From Blepharisma japonicum (lineage: Eukaryota; Ciliophora; Heterotrichea; Heterotrichida; Blepharismidae), in assembly GCA_949751835.1 (NCBI GenBank), contig CATKHK010000129.1, positions 30,782 to 94,781 on the forward strand: 64,000 nucleotides of DNA, read 5' to 3'. The notes beneath the pieces are model-generated. The model was not told the origin of the DNA, ran no database searches, and saw only the letters and a program-made list of their open reading frames with translations. The stretch's first letter is position 1, and each line of letters starts with the position of its first letter. The position numbers were made by a program, and so were the translations under genes. Of this stretch, positions 1-11,255 are shown piece after piece.

Positions 1-244
1 TTCCTAAAGATAATGAGCTTGTTATAGTTGAGCCTACTAGTGGGGCAGATGCAGCTTTTCAAAAAGCAAAAAATCCTTCACGCTTTAGGAGACTTGAAAT
101 TGTCAAAATTGTGGAGCTGCCAGTGCTCTGCATGCGAACTTTAATGATATCTAGTGGCTGACTGACAAGAATTGAAGTTCATGAGGCTATTACCCCTGAT
201 AAAAATGATTTGTAATCAGGATAATAATTATTTTTTGCACTCAT
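1..244 (-). CDS. Mitochondrial carrier (SLC25) protein, 5' end only
   Basis: This is the N-terminal 81 codons of a carrier gene running off the left edge. The start is the ATG at 242-244. The reading gives a short polar leader, then helix 1 ending in the carrier signature QPLDIIKVRMQ, which fits the family consensus PxDxxKxRxQ. One TGA is read as Trp in the helix-1 segment. The stretch is nearly identical to the first 81 codons of the intact gene at 1239-2129, so it is the start of another recent tandem copy. SLC25 proteins exchange metabolites across the inner mitochondrial membrane; the substrate cannot be told. Whether the rest of this copy is intact lies outside the window. Confidence 0.8.
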
Positions 245-369
245 TTTAGTTTGTATGAATTAAAAGAATTAGAGAAATGGAGGAATTTCCTCTAAAAGTG
301 AGTAAATAAATTATTAATGAAAATAGTCTATTTAGGTGAGGAAATATCTTTCCACTTTACTTTAAATTA
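1..369. repeat. Direct repeat of 1887-2254 (carrier gene 5' end plus upstream DNA)
   Basis: By eye, this block matches 1887-2254 at almost every base, including the non-coding stretch upstream of the carrier start codon. It marks one end of a tandem duplication unit that made the carrier cluster. After about 369 the sequence carries roughly 100 bases of unrelated AT-rich DNA before similarity resumes at 467. Confidence 0.85.
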
Positions 370-466
370 AACTAATTTTGACTGAATTTAGGGGCAAATT
401 GTAGTAGTAAACCTTAATTTATTTATATTTTTGGTAGTGGCTTATAATTTCAAGTGATTGAAAAAA

Positions 467-806
467 ACTTATAAGTTCTCCCAAATAGTTACATTGTCAA
501 TTCGAATCTTGTCAAAACTGCTGCATTGACAGGAAAAGCCCTTAAAATGCACGGTACAAAGCCTTTAAAATACCCAGCCATCCCAAATTCTTTATAAGTA
601 AGCTTGACACACTCCCTTAGATTTTTATATTTGGATTTGCGTAAGAGTCTGACTGAATTTTTGATTTGAGGACATCAAATGGAAAACCAATCCAATAGGC
701 ATAGCCAGCTATACCTCCATAGACCATAATTTTCCATATACTCAGTTCTTTAGTAGTTACATTTGCAGTACCAAAGATGTTTCTCCCAGACCACTGAAAA
801 ATTGTA
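467..806. repeat. Direct repeat of 2254-2594 (3' end of carrier gene)
   Basis: This block matches the 3' end of the intact carrier gene with only scattered substitutions and one single-base deletion. Similarity stops abruptly at about 806, the junction where the pseudogene lacks its middle portion. It fits unequal crossing-over or gene conversion within the cluster. Confidence 0.8.
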
Positions 807-1208
807 TATCTATTTTTCTTTTCATTTGTATTTTTACTGCAACGTGCTCAAACGGACATATAACAAATGCCCTTACAAAACCTGAAGAGGTCCCACATAT
901 AGAATGCTGCCAGATTTTTAAACTTTTTCAGGATTTTATGGGTCCCTGAAAAACCTTTTTGTGTTTTCATTCGTTTCAAAAGATACTAAGCTTGTTAAGG
1001 TGAATCCAGCTAATATCGGTAAAGATGCTTTTCAAAATGCTAAAATTCCTTCGTGTCTCACTAATGCTAAAACAGTGGAAATTGTGGAGTTTCCTGTGTT
1101 TTGCATGTGGATTTAAATAATATCTAACGGCTGTCCGACCATAATAGCACTTCATGATGCTCCAACTCCTGAAAGAAAGCTTTTGTAATCGAGAAAATAG
1201 TTATCCAT
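467..1208 (-). pseudogene. Mosaic mitochondrial carrier pseudogene
   Basis: Reading from the ATG at 1206-1208, this starts like an SLC25 carrier and reaches QPLDII, where an in-frame TAA follows. Several more stops and frame changes come after. A second carrier motif, CPFEHVAVKIQ, is recognisable in another frame near 830-860. It is then joined directly to a third-repeat region, so roughly the middle of the protein is deleted. The 467-806 part is nearly identical to the 3' end of the intact gene at 2252-3139 but has lost one T in a T-run, giving a frameshift. The 5' half is more diverged. The copy cannot make a working carrier. Confidence 0.8.
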
Positions 1209-1238
1209 TTTTGTTACAGTAAATTAATAGTTCACTGA

Positions 1239-2129
1239 TTATTTATCTTCTCTTCCTAAAAATTTCATGGTAACTTCAAAACCAGCCATATAAGCTGCAT
1301 TAGAAGGAAAAGCCCTTAATAAAGCAGGAAATCATCCTTTTGTAAGGCCAGCGAGGCCACCTTTTTGTAATGTGATTTTTATACAATCTGATACTCCTTT
1401 ATACCTTGGGTTTGTAAAGGAATCGGCTTGGATTTTTGTTTTTATTATATCAAACCCAAAAATTCCAATCCAATAGATATCTCCAGCAATTCCTCCACAA
1501 ATAATAATTTGTCATAAAGGTAATTGATGTGTGTCGATGCAATCTCCTCCAAAAATCTTTTTTCCAGCCATTTGGTATGCCGCAAAAAACAGCCCATGTC
1601 CAAAAATATCTCTGGATAAACATATATTGAATCCTCTGTATAGTCCTTTTATCCCATACTTTTTATATATTGAACCAAAGCAATCCCTTGGGTTTTTATA
1701 ATACGGATCTCCTCTTGAATTAAGCTGCCCTTGCACCTGAATTTTTACAGTAACATGCTCAAAAGGACATGTCAAAATCGACTCTGCTATCCCAGAAATG
1801 GAGCCACACAATGCATGCTGCCAAATTTTCAAACTTTCGGTAGGGTCTGAAGGGTTTTTAAAGATTTTTTTTGAATTTTCATTTATTCCTAAAGATAATG
1901 AGCTTGTTATAGTTGAGCCTACTAGTGGGGCAGATGCAGCTTTTCAAAAAGCAAAAAATCCTTCACGCTTTAGGAGACTCGAAATTGTCAAAATTGTGGA
2001 GCTTCCAGTGCTCTGCATGCGAACTTTAATTATATCTAGTGGCTGAGTGACAAGTATTGAGGTTCATGAGGCTATTACCCCTGATAAAAATGATTTGTAA
2101 TCAGGATAATAATTATTTTTTGCACTCAT
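1239..2129 (-). CDS. Mitochondrial carrier family (SLC25) protein
   Basis: This 296-aa protein has the usual carrier length and three tandem repeats of about 100 aa, each expected to form two helices in the inner mitochondrial membrane. The signatures are QPLDIIKVRMQ in repeat 1, CPFEHVTVKIQ in repeat 2 and FGFDIIKTKIQ in repeat 3. Repeat 3 has Gly where the family normally has Pro. The gene starts at the ATG at 2127-2129 and ends at TAA (1239-1241). Several TGA codons must be read as Trp, for example near 1512 and in the LTKGWFPALLRAFP segment. The gene lies 122 bases downstream of a paralogue on the same strand. The substrate is unknown. Confidence 0.88.
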
Positions 2130-2251
2130 TTTAGTTTGTATGAATTAAAAGAATGACAGAAATGGAGGAATTTCGTCTAAAAATGAGTAAATAAATTATT
2201 AATGAAAATAGTCTATTTAGGTGAGGAAATATCTTTCCATTTTACTTTAAA

Positions 2252-3139
2252 TTACTTATAAGTTCTCCCAAATAGTGACATTGTCACTTCGAATCCTGTC
2301 AAAACTGCTGCATTGACAGGAAAGGCTCTTAAAATGCACGGTACAAAGCCTTTAAAATACCCAGCCATTCCAAATTCTTTATAAGTAAGTTTGACACACT
2401 CCCTTAGATTTTTATATTTTGGATTTGCGTAAGAGTCTGACTGAATTTTTGATTTGAGGACATCAAATGGAAAACCAATCCAATAGGCATAGCCAGCTAT
2501 ACCTCCACAGACCATAATTTTCCATATACTCAGTTCTTTAGTAGTTACATTTGTAGTACCAAAGATGTTTCTCCCAGACCACTGAAAAATTGTAAAAAGC
2601 ATTGTCATGCCTATTAGCTCTCTTACCATTGTCATATAAAACCCTTTATAAAGCCCCACAATTCCATGGTTTTTCAAAATCGTCCAAAAACAGTCCACCG
2701 ATCCTTTATAAATCGGATCTCCTCTAGGATCAATTCTCCCTTGAATCTGTATCCTAATCCTCACATTCTCAACAGGGCAGGTAATAAAAGCTCTAGAAAA
2801 TCCAGCAATAATTCCACAAGTGGCATGCTGATTCAGACTTAATATTTCTCCAGGTTTATTATAAGAACTTATAATTCTTTTAGCATTTTCATTGATGCCA
2901 AACGATATCGAGTTTCCTAATCCTAAACCTATCAGCGGTGGCAATGAGCCTTTCCATAAGGCAAAAAACCCTTCGTTTGTGAGTAAGGTTTTTAACGTAA
3001 CTCATGCAGATCCACCACTATTTTGCAACCTGACTTTTACGATGTCAAAAGGCTGCCCAACAATGACCCCACACCAAGCCCCGACTACTCCTGACACAAA
3101 TCCTTTGAATTCAGGGAAAAAGCTTGGTTTTCTTTCCAT
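2252..3139 (-). CDS. Mitochondrial carrier family (SLC25) protein
   Basis: This 295-aa three-repeat carrier has signatures QPFDIVKVRLQ, CPVENVRIRIQ and FPFDVLKSKIQ, including the conserved acidic and basic residues that form the matrix salt-bridge gate in the family. The true start is the ATG at 3137-3139: reading the TGA at 3002-3004 as Trp joins the first repeat to the rest and gives the expected length. The protein is paralogous to the next gene downstream and is the parent of the 3' half of the pseudogene at 467-1208. Its start codon lies only 10 bases from that of a divergent gene. The substrate is not identifiable. Confidence 0.9.
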
Positions 3140-3149
3140 TTATAAACAA
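3140..3149. promoter_or_regulatory. Ten-base gap between two divergent start codons
   Basis: The carrier gene starts at 3139 on the minus strand and the small gene starts at 3150 on the plus strand. The gap, ttataaacaa, leaves almost no room for two separate promoters and untranslated leaders. Any core promoter must overlap the opposite coding region, or one start codon is misplaced. Confidence 0.45.
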
Positions 3150-3497
3150 ATGATTGTACATGTTCATATAAAAGACCAAATCTTTCCTATACAATGTGGA
3201 ACTGGATGCCAAAGACTGCAGTGGCTTGGAGATGTAGCAGTTTTCCGATATGAGCATTTTTTTAACGTATCTACTGGGGTCTGCAAGGCACTTGAACTGG
3301 AAGATGGAACTGCATTAGATGTAGGAAGCATTATCTCTGATACAATTCCTGAAAATTCTCATGTGTGGGTTGTTCTGCAAGAAGACGAAATTGCGAAAAA
3401 GCGAGAAGAGTTAGATGATACTTCATCGAAAGTGTCATCAGTGCATGAGGCTTCTCTTTTAAGACCAAGAAATCAGCAAACAGCTAAAAGGAAGTAA
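3150..3497 (+). CDS. Small conserved-looking protein, possibly beta-grasp fold
   Basis: This 115-aa protein starts at ATG 3150 and ends at TAA. The first 75 residues alternate hydrophobic and polar positions (MIVHVHIKDQIFPIQCGTG, then QWLGDVAVFRYEHFF), suggesting a compact beta-rich domain similar in style to ubiquitin-like folds. The last 40 residues are charged and likely disordered or helical (EDEIAKKREELDD). An open frame continues upstream to 2892 on the same strand, but that part is antisense to the carrier gene, so I reject it as coding. I do not recognise the family. The balanced composition and clean stop suggest a real gene. Confidence 0.65.
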   Translation: MIVHVHIKDQIFPIQCGTGCQRLQWLGDVAVFRYEHFFNVSTGVCKALELEDGTALDVGSIISDTIPENSHVWVVLQEDEIAKKREELDDTSSKVSSVHEASLLRPRNQQTAKRK

Positions 3498-3616
3498 ACA
3501 GCTAATTTTATTAATTTTATGTTGTAAAATTTCTTTATATATTTTATCTGCTACCTTTCATAATTCAAACATCCTAAATTTTCCATTTACCAAGATCTTC
3601 ATAATTAAATTTAAAA

Positions 3617-4501
3617 ATGTTAACAAGCCCAACAGATTATTCCTCCCACAAAGACCGAATCCAAAGTCTCCTTAACGAGCCTGGAGTCCGTGAAAAGGTG
3701 ATTGAAGAGCTCCAGTCACTTGGAATCCCAACTATCCCATGTCTGAAATTTGAGATCAAAGGTCTCCAAGGACACACTTTTACACTAGAAGAAGAAGATT
3801 TAAGACGTGTTTTTTCAGTTTACGGAGAGATTGAGCATATTGAAGTCTTCGAATCTGAAGCTTATATCCAATTCACCGACATTTGCTCTGCATACTTCGC
3901 CCAAAAAACTCTTCATAGCCGAAACATTGAAAATCTCCAAGCCAATCTTGAAGTTACTTGGCAGCTTTCTAGCAGAGTCCCAAGCTCTTTAAGTGTGTGG
4001 GGAAAACAAAATAATTTGGCAAATGATTGCAGCTCAAAATATACATGCAGATTTGACATTCAAATCGACAATGAAAAAGAATTCCAGGTAGCAAGAAGAC
4101 TGATCGGGCCAAAAGGAATTAATATGAAGAGGATTGTAGAAATTTGCTCAAAAGGGATGAATTGCCAAGCTCACGATATCATTAAGTTGAGATTGAGAGG
4201 GAAAGGATCAGGATTCAAAGAAGGGCCAAATCAAGAAGAAAGTTTTGAACAGCTTCATATGTGTGTTAGCTCGAAGTACTTTGGAAAGTATCAGCTTGCT
4301 TGTGAGGAAATTGAAAAGCTTATACAACAAGTGTATAGAGAGTATCAGCAGTTCCTTTGGACAAAAGGAATTCCTGCAGCTTTGCTGCAGGTCAAAAGAA
4401 TAGAAAATGTTGGGTCATGTGGACTGAAGGAAAGATCAGTGAATCTTCCTGAGCCAGTTTTTAATGAAAAACCAAAAGGTCTTAAAGAAAGAAAAAATTA
4501 G
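3617..4501 (+). CDS. RRM-KH RNA-binding protein, short paralogue
   Basis: This 294-aa protein has an RRM-like domain at about aa 43-110 (CLKFEIKG as beta 1, then VFSVYGEIEHIEVFE, then AYIQFTDICSAYFAQKTL). A type I KH domain follows at about aa 145-245, with the KH-type loop IGPKGINMKRIV and the segment KLRLRGKGSGFKEGP. It probably binds single-stranded RNA in splicing or mRNA metabolism, a general inference from the domain types. A paralogue at 51120-52172 has the same order plus an extra C-terminal tail that this copy lacks. This copy contains no in-frame TGA. The start at 3617 is the first ATG. Confidence 0.85.
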   Translation: MLTSPTDYSSHKDRIQSLLNEPGVREKVIEELQSLGIPTIPCLKFEIKGLQGHTFTLEEEDLRRVFSVYGEIEHIEVFESEAYIQFTDICSAYFAQKTLHSRNIENLQANLEVTWQLSSRVPSSLSVWGKQNNLANDCSSKYTCRFDIQIDNEKEFQVARRLIGPKGINMKRIVEICSKGMNCQAHDIIKLRLRGKGSGFKEGPNQEESFEQLHMCVSSKYFGKYQLACEEIEKLIQQVYREYQQFLWTKGIPAALLQVKRIENVGSCGLKERSVNLPEPVFNEKPKGLKERKN

Positions 4502-4817
4502 TTTAGAATAATAAAAAATTTTACACATAAATTTCTATATTTTTTGAAATTGTCTTTTTCTTCCGCGCATTTTGAATAATTTTTAAATTTTTGTTTATTT
4601 TTCATAAGTAGCAATGATAGATGAAATTTCAATGTTTTGTAATTTTTTTAATATGGAGCCATTAATATTATAATTTTTAAGGCATCATATATAATTTTAA
4701 TGTAGAATATATTATTTCTTTGATACATATCATCTTCATTCAGAAACTTTTTAAATTGCAAGATGGTTAATGGTTTAATTATTAATCATTTTAATATACA
4801 TAATCGACAATAAATTA
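4502..4817. other. Intergenic, nothing recognised
   Basis: This is very AT-rich DNA with poly-T runs between two plus-strand genes. I see no open frame or stable fold. Confidence 0.6.
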
Positions 4818-5789
4818 ATGGATTGCGAAAAATTTGGATCTCAGACCAGCTTTCAAGGTAAAAAGCCACAGTTCTTTAATAATAGAGCTGGACTTCCATA
4901 TGAAAATCCTCAGTTCGATCTGGATGAATTGTCAGTAGGTGACGATATAGGTCAAAAGGAAGCTAAAGAACAATTTGAGGATTATGAGAGCCTTCGCTCT
5001 GAATTCCTTCAAAATGGTCCTTCCCAGTTAAGTTTCTTACTGTTAAGAAGGATAATTCAAAATCCAAAAATCCCTTGTGAATTTCGTGCTCAGCCACTTT
5101 TTCGTCTTCTCGTTGACTCTTGCAAAATTTTAGCCCTAAATGAAATCGAAATATCAGTATGGGCAATTTTTTTAGACCGCTGTGTTTGGACTGATAATAC
5201 AGCAAAACTTGACTATGTCTTATATTATTCAGCATTGTCAGCAAAGGGCTATACAAATTCAGATATTAGCCCTTACTTGAGTTTCTTAGCGTCAAAGATT
5301 GGGAATTTTTATAGCAATTATATACAGTGAACTCAGAGAAATAGAAATCAGTTAGAAGTTACTGATAAAGAATTGAACTGTATTTATAAAAAACTTAGAG
5401 CTCCTTGTAATGAAGATCTTGTCGACTATAATTTTTATGTTGACGATATTTTGCAAATGTCTCCACCCTACATATCAGATCTTAAAGAGTCCACAGTCTC
5501 AAAAGATTTTTCAAGGGATGCGGAAGACACCACTTTGGCAACTTCTATACCTAACCCAAAAAATAAAAAAATAATATTTTCTGATGCCAGCTGGGTCCCG
5601 AACTATGATTTTGAGTCTCCAACGCCATTAAATGTTAGTTCCCAGAAAAATTCAATTTTATCTCCTATGGTCCTTGAAAGAATTGATTTTATTTGTTCAG
5701 AATTTCTGAACTGTGAAGTACCTAAAATCAATGTTTGTCACTCAAACAGAACTCAGAATCCTCTTTTGAGCAGTCTAGCTAACTTATAA
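4818..5789 (+). CDS. Uncharacterised soluble protein
   Basis: This 323-aa protein is continuous when the TGA at 5328-5330 is read as Trp; it starts at ATG 4818 and ends at TAA. The N-terminal 55 residues are polar and acidic (DLDELSVGDDIGQKEAKEQ). Residues 60-170 look alpha-helical with regularly spaced hydrophobic residues (PLFRLLVDSCKILALNEIE). The C-terminal half is polar and low in structure. There is no membrane helix or signal peptide. I do not recognise a family. Confidence 0.7.
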
Positions 5790-6372
5790 GTTAATATTAA
5801 ATTTTAACAATTTAATAATTTTTAGTATAAAATTAGTCAATAAGCCAAATTTTAAAACTTTGTGAGCACCAAATCAAATTTAAAAGAAAACTTCCAATCA
5901 ATAGAATTTATTTTAATCTAAAAGAAAACTTAAACTATTATTCAAAAATTTTTATATATCATCAGAATGGTAAGGGTGAATTGTTGAAAAGGGATTGATA
6001 ACTCTTGAAGTTTTATTATTTAAGTAAATGTATCATATACAATCTCTAGTAAATTTAAAATCTATTGGGCATTTTTTAGCATATGAAAATACTATTTCAT
6101 ACCCAAGTCAGATTTAACAAACTATATAACTTATGATCAAATCATATTATAGATTTTTTCAAAAGAAAACATTGATATACTTAAATATTTAATAAGATTT
6201 ATGGGTATAAATACTTTCATATAGTGATACGCTAAGACCTCAAAAGCCCTGCTTCTTGATGTTTTCAAGCGTTTATTCATTTTTTAGAAATTTTATTTTC
6301 CAAGATAATCTCTATTATTTTCTAATTTATAGTCCTATTAAATATAATTAATAAAAGAATTTGGAATTCTTG
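5790..6372. other. Intergenic, nothing recognised
   Basis: This AT-rich stretch lies between convergent genes. No open frame of note on either strand. Confidence 0.6.
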
Positions 6373-8379
6373 TTAATCAACGTCTTTATCCTTCACTATT
6401 AAAAGCGCTTTGCCTTTTTCTTCATCTTTTACAGCTTGCTTCGCCCTTACTGATGAAAATATCAATTTTTCCACTGCAAGTGCTGGCATTTCTATAAGCA
6501 GCACAAAGGGTACTGACATCAAAAAGCAAAACATAAAGTACCAGGTTGAGTCTTTAAATATCAAAAAATTATCCAAATAAACCGCAGACGTTTGTGCATG
6601 ATAAATCATGTCAATAATATCAGATTGTACCAAATAGCAGCAAAAAGTCAGTCTTGCTAAAGGAGTTCATATATCTAATGATAAAAGTCATGTCATTCAT
6701 GTAAAATGCCCTAATAAAGAAGGTAAAAATAGTAATGTAAGTCCTAATCCGAACACAAATCGGCTAAAAGCTACATAAGCTTCATTTTGTTCATGAGTTC
6801 AATGTGGGAAGTTCATGTAAGGTCCTGGGTGTTTTGTACTGTCATATTGGACAAAAATAATAATGTTAATCAGAGCAAGGCCTAAAAATCCTATAAAAAA
6901 ACGAATTGGTTTATTTTCTAATTTTTTCCCAATCCATACACCAATAGGGTCATATATTTTTTGCTTATTTATGAATTGACGATATGAATAAATAACCAGT
7001 CCAGTTAAAATTCCTAGCGCATAAACCCCTATTCTGCAATAAGGTTTCACGTAATAATAGTCATAATAATCTCCCCAGGTAGTTCCTGCAAAACCTACAG
7101 CGTTTAGGGTAAAATGGTGGGCAATAACTCCTGAAATTATGATAGAAAACCCAATAAAAAATGTTAAAATTCCCCAGGCAATATACCTATTGTATTTATG
7201 ATATAAATAAATAATCGGAGGAGTGATTATGAAAAATTGCATGTCGTCAGAGAGATACCAAGATTGGCCTAAGCAATTGCTACCTTTCCAATCTGGGACT
7301 AAATTATTTATAAATAAAATATTTGTCCATCACCATTTTTTACAGTCAGAGTTATACCAATATTCATTTCACCATAATGGCCCATTCCCCATATGTTTTT
7401 GAAGAGCCCATGAAAATAAAATAACAAATAAATAAACAGGCACTATTCTCAAATATCTATGGACATAAATTAATATCCAGTTCATTTTTTTTGAATTATT
7501 TACTTCAATTATCAATAAATAGCTAACCAAAAACCCAGAAATCCAGAAAAAGGTATCGACAGCAAAAGACCCAGACAACACAATAACTGTTACTGGTTTT
7601 GATAGAAAATCTAGAAGCTTGTTAGGATTTGCTAAAATAGAAAGGGTCATAGCGTTCATTAAAGTGTGACCAAGAATAACCCATCCTATTGATAAAACTC
7701 TCATTGCATTTAATATTTCAAGAGTGTCCTTTTTCCCTAATTTTTCTTGGCTACGGCTTAAAAATAGCTTTTTCGAGTTAGTTATTAGGGAAAAACATAA
7801 TGAATATTTAGCAAAGGTTGATAATTGTGGAGGCTTTGAATTATTTTCTATTTCGTTTTTTTTTGAAATTTCATTGGAAATCCAATATTCGTAAATTGTG
7901 GCTAGAAGTACGATAGATGCCACTATAGAAGTAAAAACTATCATTAAAATAGCGCCTGCGCTGTAGTCGCTTAAGTGATCATCAATAAACTCTTTAGGAA
8001 ACATTATAAATGGGCCCTGATTGCTAGCTTTTAGTGATATATTGTATGATGAAATTTCTAATTTTTCCAATAAAGGGTGAGTAAAGATATATTGATAATC
8101 CGCCTCGCTACATATTTTTGGCCCACATAAAGCTAAAAGCAATGCTGGCTGAGGAGATAGCTCAATCAATACATACTTTGCATATGAAAGCTCATTACAA
8201 GAGGCATATTGGCCGAGATTATTAACAGTAAAGCCTGAATACATGAACATTTTGGTATAGTTTGAAGGATTTGAAGAGAGCAGATCCTTACCAGACTCAA
8301 TTATTTTTGATCATTCTATTTCACAATCAGTCATGGCAGAAGCTACAAGATTTAGAGAAATGAGACAAAGTAATATCAT
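6373..8379 (-). CDS. NRF-6-like acyltransferase 3 membrane protein
   Basis: This 668-aa protein runs from the ATG at 8377-8379 to TAA (6373-6375), with several TGA Trp codons. A signal peptide (MILLCLISLNLVASA) is followed by a Cys-containing luminal domain of the nose-resistant-to-fluoxetine type (LGQYASCNEL, CGPKICSEADY). A multi-helix acyltransferase 3 domain follows, with the family landmarks LSIGWVILGHTLMNAM (containing the conserved His), SFAVDTFFWISGFLVSYLL and, further on, a YLSDDMQFF segment. Family members are thought to transfer acyl groups to lipids or glycans across a membrane; the substrate here is unknown. A paralogue lies immediately upstream at 9216-11255 on the same strand. 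Confidence 0.87.
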
Positions 8380-9215
8380 TTTTATTTATTTTTGGCAACA
8401 ATGCACCTGGGAAAATGGTGAGAAAATTATTCACATATTTCAAAGAAATATACACTTAGAATTAAAAAGAAAAGATAAAAAGAGTAGCTCTTATATTAAA
8501 TATTGATTTAAATCTCTAAAAATATCTAAAGTTCAGAAACAATGTGTCTCATATTTTTTGAATCTTTGGTAAAGTTTTGGATATATAAATAATATTTGCC
8601 TTAGCTTTCAAAAATCATGTAAGAAACCAATCTGTAAATCTAATAACTGGCACTATTTTTAATTTTTAATCTGTTGCTGTCTAACACAAATCAAGTAATA
8701 GCGGACATAAAATACATTATTTTTCTTGTTTCTTAATAAATAGCATACTTTTTTAAAAAATTGGAAGAATTGTGCAGTTGAAAATTGGAATAAATTTTAA
8801 CGATTAGTGATCAATTTTATAACAGTCGAGTGCATTTTATTTGAAGTTTCAATTTATTCAGCATGAATATTAACACTTTAATTTTTGAGGAAGTTATAAA
8901 TATCTTGGGATAAAGTCCTTATCTTATATTAATTAAATATAATAAACAAGCACATTAGTTAATTATAATCAAACTTATATATATGGCACAATTAAAAAGT
9001 ATTCAAAAATTCTGAAATATTTTTGTTAATAAATTACTTTCTAAAACATTAAATGTCAAGGCTATGGCTTTAAAAAATTTAAAATTAAAATCAATTATAC
9101 TATAGAGTTGCTAAGCAAATGGAATATTTCCCCTAATAAATAATATTAATTTTCATGTACTTTGGTTATCACTTAAAAATCTAAATTATTGGTGCTTTAT
9201 TTATTACCCTTAAAC
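8380..9215. other. Intergenic between acyltransferase paralogues
   Basis: AT-rich, with no supported gene or RNA. It would hold the 5' regulatory region of the downstream acyltransferase and the 3' end of the upstream one. Confidence 0.6.
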
Positions 9216-11255
9216 CTAAGCATAATAAGGCTTCTTTTCCTGATCCACCAGTGATATCATCAAAAGTGATTTTTTCTCCTCTACAACAATTTGACTTCTA
9301 GACTTGAAAATTAATTTTTCTATTTCAAATGCAGGAATTTCAACAAGCATCACAAAAGGAATAGAGCATACAAATAAAAACAAGAAGAACCAAGTTAAAT
9401 CTTTAATCCCAGAAAACTGATCAAACCACAAAGATGCTCTTTGGCTTCTATAAGCAATTTCTATCATATTCTGTTGAAGCAAAAACACGCAAAATGTTAG
9501 CCTTGAGAAAGGAGTTCATATTTGTGACGATAAAAATCGGGTCATCCACGAAAAGTGGCCTAGTAGTGCTGGCAAAAGTAAGCTTGCTAGTGCAAGAGTA
9601 AAAACCACTCTATGAAGTGCTATAAAAGTTTGATTTTCTTCATCTGTCCAATTGGGGTAAGTTAATTCCATACCTCCAGGATTTTTAAAAGCGTCATATT
9701 GGATGAAAATTATAAAATTTATTAAGGCATAGCCAATAAATCCAACAGTCCATCTTATGCATTGATTTTCCAGTTTTAATCCGATCCAAACACCAATTGG
9801 ATCATATTTTATACCTTTTTCTTTAAACTGCTTATATGAGTATACTACAAATGCTGTTAAAACTCCTATAGCATAAGCCCCAACTCTACAATATGGCTTT
9901 GTAAAGTAGTAATCCATATAGTTATTTTCATTGGGCAAAGCAGGAACAACAATATTTAATGTAAAATGATGGGCCACAACTGCTGATAATATTATAGTTA
10001 ATCCTATAAAAATAACCATTATTGCCCAGCCAATATATTTATTGTATTTATGATATAAATAAATGATCGGAGGGGTAATAATAAAAAATTGCATATCCAA
10101 AGCTAAATACCATCCTTGGCCTAAACATCCACTCCCTTTTCAATTAGGGACAAAATTATTGATAAAAAGAGCGCTTGACCACCAGTAATTTTTACAATCG
10201 TTATTATATAAATCTCCATTATACCAAAGAGGGCCATTTCCTATGTGTTTTTGAAAAGCCCAAAAGAAAAACAAAATAAACAGCATAAGAGGCCAAAGCC
10301 TAATCAGCCTATGAATATAAAGCAATATCCAGCTCATTTTTTTTTCTTCTTTATTTATTTCCGCAAGAAGTAAATATCCTAATAAAAATCCAGAAAGCCA
10401 TAGAAAAGTATCAACAGCCAAAGTACTTGTAAGAGGGAATATCATGATGGTTAATTTTGCAATCGTAACTAATTTATTGAAATTTACCAGTGCAGTTTGG
10501 GATGATATAATTTTGGCAAACTGTCCAAAAATGACCCAGCCGATTGCTAAAACTCTAACAGAGTTTAAAATTTCAAAGGTGTTTTTTTGGCCAAATTTTT
10601 CTTCGCTTCGACTTTTAAAGATTTTTTTAAAATTTGTGATTATAGAAAAGCAGAGGAAAAACTTTACCAAAAAATTTAGATCTGAAGGTTTTGAGTCCTC
10701 CCCCTTTTTAGCTTCTTTTTGAGTATATATTCAATAGTCTATACCTGTTCCTATAATAGCAATAGAGATTATGGCGATAATGATAATAAGCATAATAACC
10801 TCTCCTTCGCTGTATTTATCAAAATGATCATCTATATATTCTTTAGGAAAGATAATCTTGAGACTGCCTGAAGATGAGGCTTGAACAATTTTACTAAAAG
10901 ACGTCTTTAGAATTTCTTTATTTTTTTCTTCTGGATCTGCAAGACTTTTCAGAAGCAAAATATAATCAGTTTCAGAGCAAATAGAAGGCCCACATAAACC
11001 CCAAGCAACAACTGGGGAATCACTTGCCTGTATGACTACAAATTTCGAATTGTCTAATTCTAAGCAAGAATCATATTGTCCTAACTCATTAGCATTTAAG
11101 CCTGTGTATAAAAATTGCTTGCTATAGTCAGAAGGATCAGGGCCAATAATTCCTTTAGCTGATTCAAGGATTTTTATTCACTCCCCTTTGCATTGCAATA
11201 GAGTGGATTGTGCTCAAACCGCTCCAAGAAACAGGAGAATAAAATGAAAATTCAT
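9216..11255 (-). CDS. NRF-6-like acyltransferase 3 membrane protein (paralogue)
   Basis: This 679-aa protein is read from the ATG at 11253-11255 to TAG (9216-9218); several in-frame TGA codons are Trp. The signal peptide is MNFHFILLFLGAVWAQ. The Cys-containing luminal domain (LGQYDSCLEL, CGPSICSETDY) precedes the acyltransferase 3 helices. LAIGWVIFGQFAKII has Gln where the paralogue has the His of its GHTL motif; acyltransferase 3 enzymes usually need that His, so catalysis may be altered or lost. SLDMQFFIITPPIIY and the later helices match the paralogue. The gene is tandem with 6373-8379 and probably arose by local duplication. Confidence 0.85.

Noticed and set aside
1798-2046. Plus-strand open frame antisense to the carrier gene
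   Set aside because: The complementary strand encodes conserved carrier motifs; this frame has no independent support.
2892-3149. Plus-strand open frame upstream of the small gene at 3150
   Set aside because: It is antisense to the first repeat of a clear mitochondrial carrier and has no features of its own.
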